Positions 62,636 through 64,000 of a DNA stretch of 64,000 bases are shown in pieces. Origin of the DNA: Martelella alba. GTDB taxonomy: Bacteria; Pseudomonadota; Alphaproteobacteria; Rhizobiales; Rhizobiaceae. Every line of letters starts with the position of its first letter. Position 1 is the stretch's first letter. The DNA is taken from NCBI RefSeq assembly GCF_006516955.1, contig NZ_VHLG01000002.1, positions 1 through 64,000 on the forward strand, read 5' to 3'. The position numbers were made by a program, and so were the translations under genes. The notes under the pieces were generated by a model, which was not told the DNA's origin, ran no database searches, and saw only the letters and a list, made by a program, of their open reading frames with translations.

Positions 62636-63190
62636 ATGGACGAATTTTGGGTATTTGGCTACGGCTCGCTGATGTGGAACCCCGGTTTCATCAGCGAGCG
62701 GCGATCTCATGGGCGGCTGACAGGTTATCACCGCAGCCTCTGCGTCTATTCTCATATCTATCGCGGCACCAGCGCAAAGCCCGGCCTTGTTCTCGGTCTT
62801 GATCGCGGCGGCTATTGCGAGGGCGTTGCCTTTGCCGTTTCAACGAAGCGACAGGACGACGTGATGCAATATCTGCGCGAGCGAGAGCTTGTGACGGGAG
62901 TCTACCGCGAACTCGTATTGCCTGTCAGCCTTGAAAACGGACCAATCGTGCCGGCGGTGACCTATGTTGTGGACCGCGCCCACAGCCAGTATGCCGGCAG
63001 CCTCGATATTGAAGTCTCAGCCAGCCTTGCCGGTAGCGCAAGCGGTCAGGCGGGGTCCAATCGCGACTATCTGACCAATACCCTGCGTCATCTCAAACAG
63101 ATGGGAATTGAAGACGAACGGCTGGAGGCCATTGCCGAGGCCATTGCCCGGCAGGGGCAGGCCCTGCACCCGACCGCAAGGCGGTTCTGA
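62636..63190 (+). CDS. Gamma-glutamylcyclotransferase, ChaC type
   Basis: 184 aa. WVFGYGSLMWNPGF is the substrate-binding loop, LVLGLDRGGYCEGVAFAVS and REREL (candidate catalytic Glu in LRERELVTGVY) follow, and YLTNTLRHLKQMGIEDERL closes the domain. ChaC enzymes split glutathione into 5-oxoproline and Cys-Gly. Divergent from DUF2125, convergent with the acyltransferase gene. Confidence 0.9.
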   Translation: MDEFWVFGYGSLMWNPGFISERRSHGRLTGYHRSLCVYSHIYRGTSAKPGLVLGLDRGGYCEGVAFAVSTKRQDDVMQYLRERELVTGVYRELVLPVSLENGPIVPAVTYVVDRAHSQYAGSLDIEVSASLAGSASGQAGSNRDYLTNTLRHLKQMGIEDERLEAIAEAIARQGQALHPTARRF

Positions 63191-63197
63191 GGCCGCG

Positions 63198-63992
63198 TCA
63201 GATGGCCACACCCTGCTGGAGCGCTTCGAGCCGCGAAACCGTTTCCGGCGGCAGCTTCAGTTGCGGGTTGGCGGCAACCGTTTCGACCAGCAGGCGGTCA
63301 CTTTCGGCCTCCATGGTCTCGACCAGCTGAGCAAAAAATGCCTTGCCATCCATGCCGGGCGCAATCGCCGGAAGGATGCGAACGGTGAAATGCCCGCTCT
63401 GCCGTCGCCAGCTGCCGCGCGGCCAGAAAAAGCCCGGATGCATCACCACCGGCACCACCGGAATGCCGAGATCTTTGTAAAGGCGGACGATGCCACGCTT
63501 GTAGTCGGGTTCAGCGCCAGGCGGGCGACGCGTTCCTTCCGGAAAGATGATCAGCTTGCGCCCGGTTTCAAGCTCTGCCTTGGTGCGGGCCATGACATCG
63601 GCCATGGCCGCGCCCTTGGCGGCCCGGTCAACGCCGATCTGACGTTGTTTCTTCAGGTACCAGCCGAAAAGCGGAAGCTGCAGCAATTCACGCTTCAGCA
63701 TGAAAACTGCATCATCAACCCAGGGTAAAAGCAGCACGGTGTCCCAGGCAGACTGATGTTTCGGCGCAATGATGCAGGCGCCCTCGGGCAGGTTTTCCAG
63801 CCCCTCAATGGTAAAATCAGCGCCGGCATAAAACCGCATCTGCCGATTGATTGACGCCGCCCAGCCCTGCACCACGGTGCGATAGGCGCGCTTGCGCGAC
63901 ACAGAAAAATAGAATGGCGAGAGCACGATCATGCGCACAGCCGTTCCCAGATAAAATGCAATATTGAACGCGACCGATCGCAAAGCAGTCAT
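63198..63992 (-). CDS. Lysophospholipid acyltransferase (PlsC-like)
   Basis: 264 aa from ATG at 63992, eight bases from the window edge, so the ribosome site is only partly visible. An N-terminal hydrophobic segment, then PAPKHQSAWD-type HX4D motif (IIAPKHQSAWDTVLLLPW), GVDRAAKG, FPEGTRRPPG and IPVVPVVMHPGFFW, the four acyltransferase blocks. Probably 1-acyl-glycerol-3-phosphate acyltransferase in the inner membrane; an ornithine-lipid or other O-acyltransferase role is possible. Confidence 0.9.
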   Translation of the reverse strand: MTALRSVAFNIAFYLGTAVRMIVLSPFYFSVSRKRAYRTVVQGWAASINRQMRFYAGADFTIEGLENLPEGACIIAPKHQSAWDTVLLLPWVDDAVFMLKRELLQLPLFGWYLKKQRQIGVDRAAKGAAMADVMARTKAELETGRKLIIFPEGTRRPPGAEPDYKRGIVRLYKDLGIPVVPVVMHPGFFWPRGSWRRQSGHFTVRILPAIAPGMDGKAFFAQLVETMEAESDRLLVETVAANPQLKLPPETVSRLEALQQGVAI

Positions 63993-64000
63993 GCCAAACC

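Noticed and set aside
1-64000. CRISPR arrays, prophage modules or rRNA operons
   Set aside because: No regularly spaced short repeats, no phage structural or lysis genes and no rRNA sequence were recognised; the repeats seen are the two listed families.

Overview
The window is GC-rich alphaproteobacterial chromosome, most like Hyphomicrobiales (Rhizobiaceae or a close relative such as Martelella). The main support is a conserved housekeeping run accA, xerD, aroK, aroB, CNNM/CorC, bolA, J-domain, cobS, cobT. Further support comes from the aerobic cobaltochelatase, DUF2125, a DUF3108 gene and a Wzx/Wzy-type exopolysaccharide locus. Genus assignment is inference only.

Layout. (1) 1-10.7 kb: the 3' end of an autotransporter, an IS3-type transposase remnant, then an exopolysaccharide locus with three glycosyltransferases, flippase, outer-membrane export lipoprotein, a fused WecG/TagA plus initiating sugar transferase, a kinase-less chain-length protein and a polymerase/ligase. 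(2) 10.9-19.2 kb: a probably decayed acetyltransferase gene, then a peptide-type ABC importer operon ending in an acetyl-esterase-like hydrolase, with a divergent LysR regulator. (3) 19.2-27.4 kb: tRNA-Arg(CCU), M20 amidohydrolase, D-Ala-D-Ala carboxypeptidase, COG0523 GTPase, TusA, L,D-transpeptidase lipoprotein, accA, xerD. (4) 27.4-35.5 kb: aroKB, CNNM transporter, bolA, J-domain protein, cobST, phytase-like esterase. (5) 35.5-37.7 kb: two tandem small membrane proteins sharing a nearly identical 5' module, and a TetR/VOC pair with an operator inside the promoter spacer. (6) 37.8-51.6 kb: a glucuronide utilisation region with uxuA, a UxuR-like GntR regulator, beta-glucuronidase and the TRAP solute-binding protein on one strand. 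The TRAP permeases and a GH31 glycosidase lie on the other strand, with uxuB further right. Two palindromes of the UxuR/ExuR type lie in the divergent promoter. (7) 47.2-57.1 kb: four unrecognised proteins, two of which sit between GH31 and uxuB, with polar N-termini that lack signal peptides. Two of the four are diverged paralogues. Ordinary genes (uxuB, queuosine-precursor transporter, rpmB, DUF3108, EamA) lie between the two pairs. (8) 57-64 kb: cupin, glyoxalase II, methyltransferase, histidinol-phosphate aminotransferase, prephenate dehydrogenase family, DUF2125, ChaC-type cyclotransferase, acyltransferase, and a nested inverted-repeat cassette between two convergent genes.

How it fits together: the glucuronide region is a nearly self-contained regulon. 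The TRAP system imports, GH2 and GH31 trim, UxuB and UxuA convert fructuronate to 2-keto-3-deoxygluconate, and UxuR senses. Uronate isomerase and KDG kinase are not in the window. The most novel material is the four-protein set at 47.2-57.1 kb, which looks like a small secreted-effector repertoire, although no secretion machinery is present here to confirm that.
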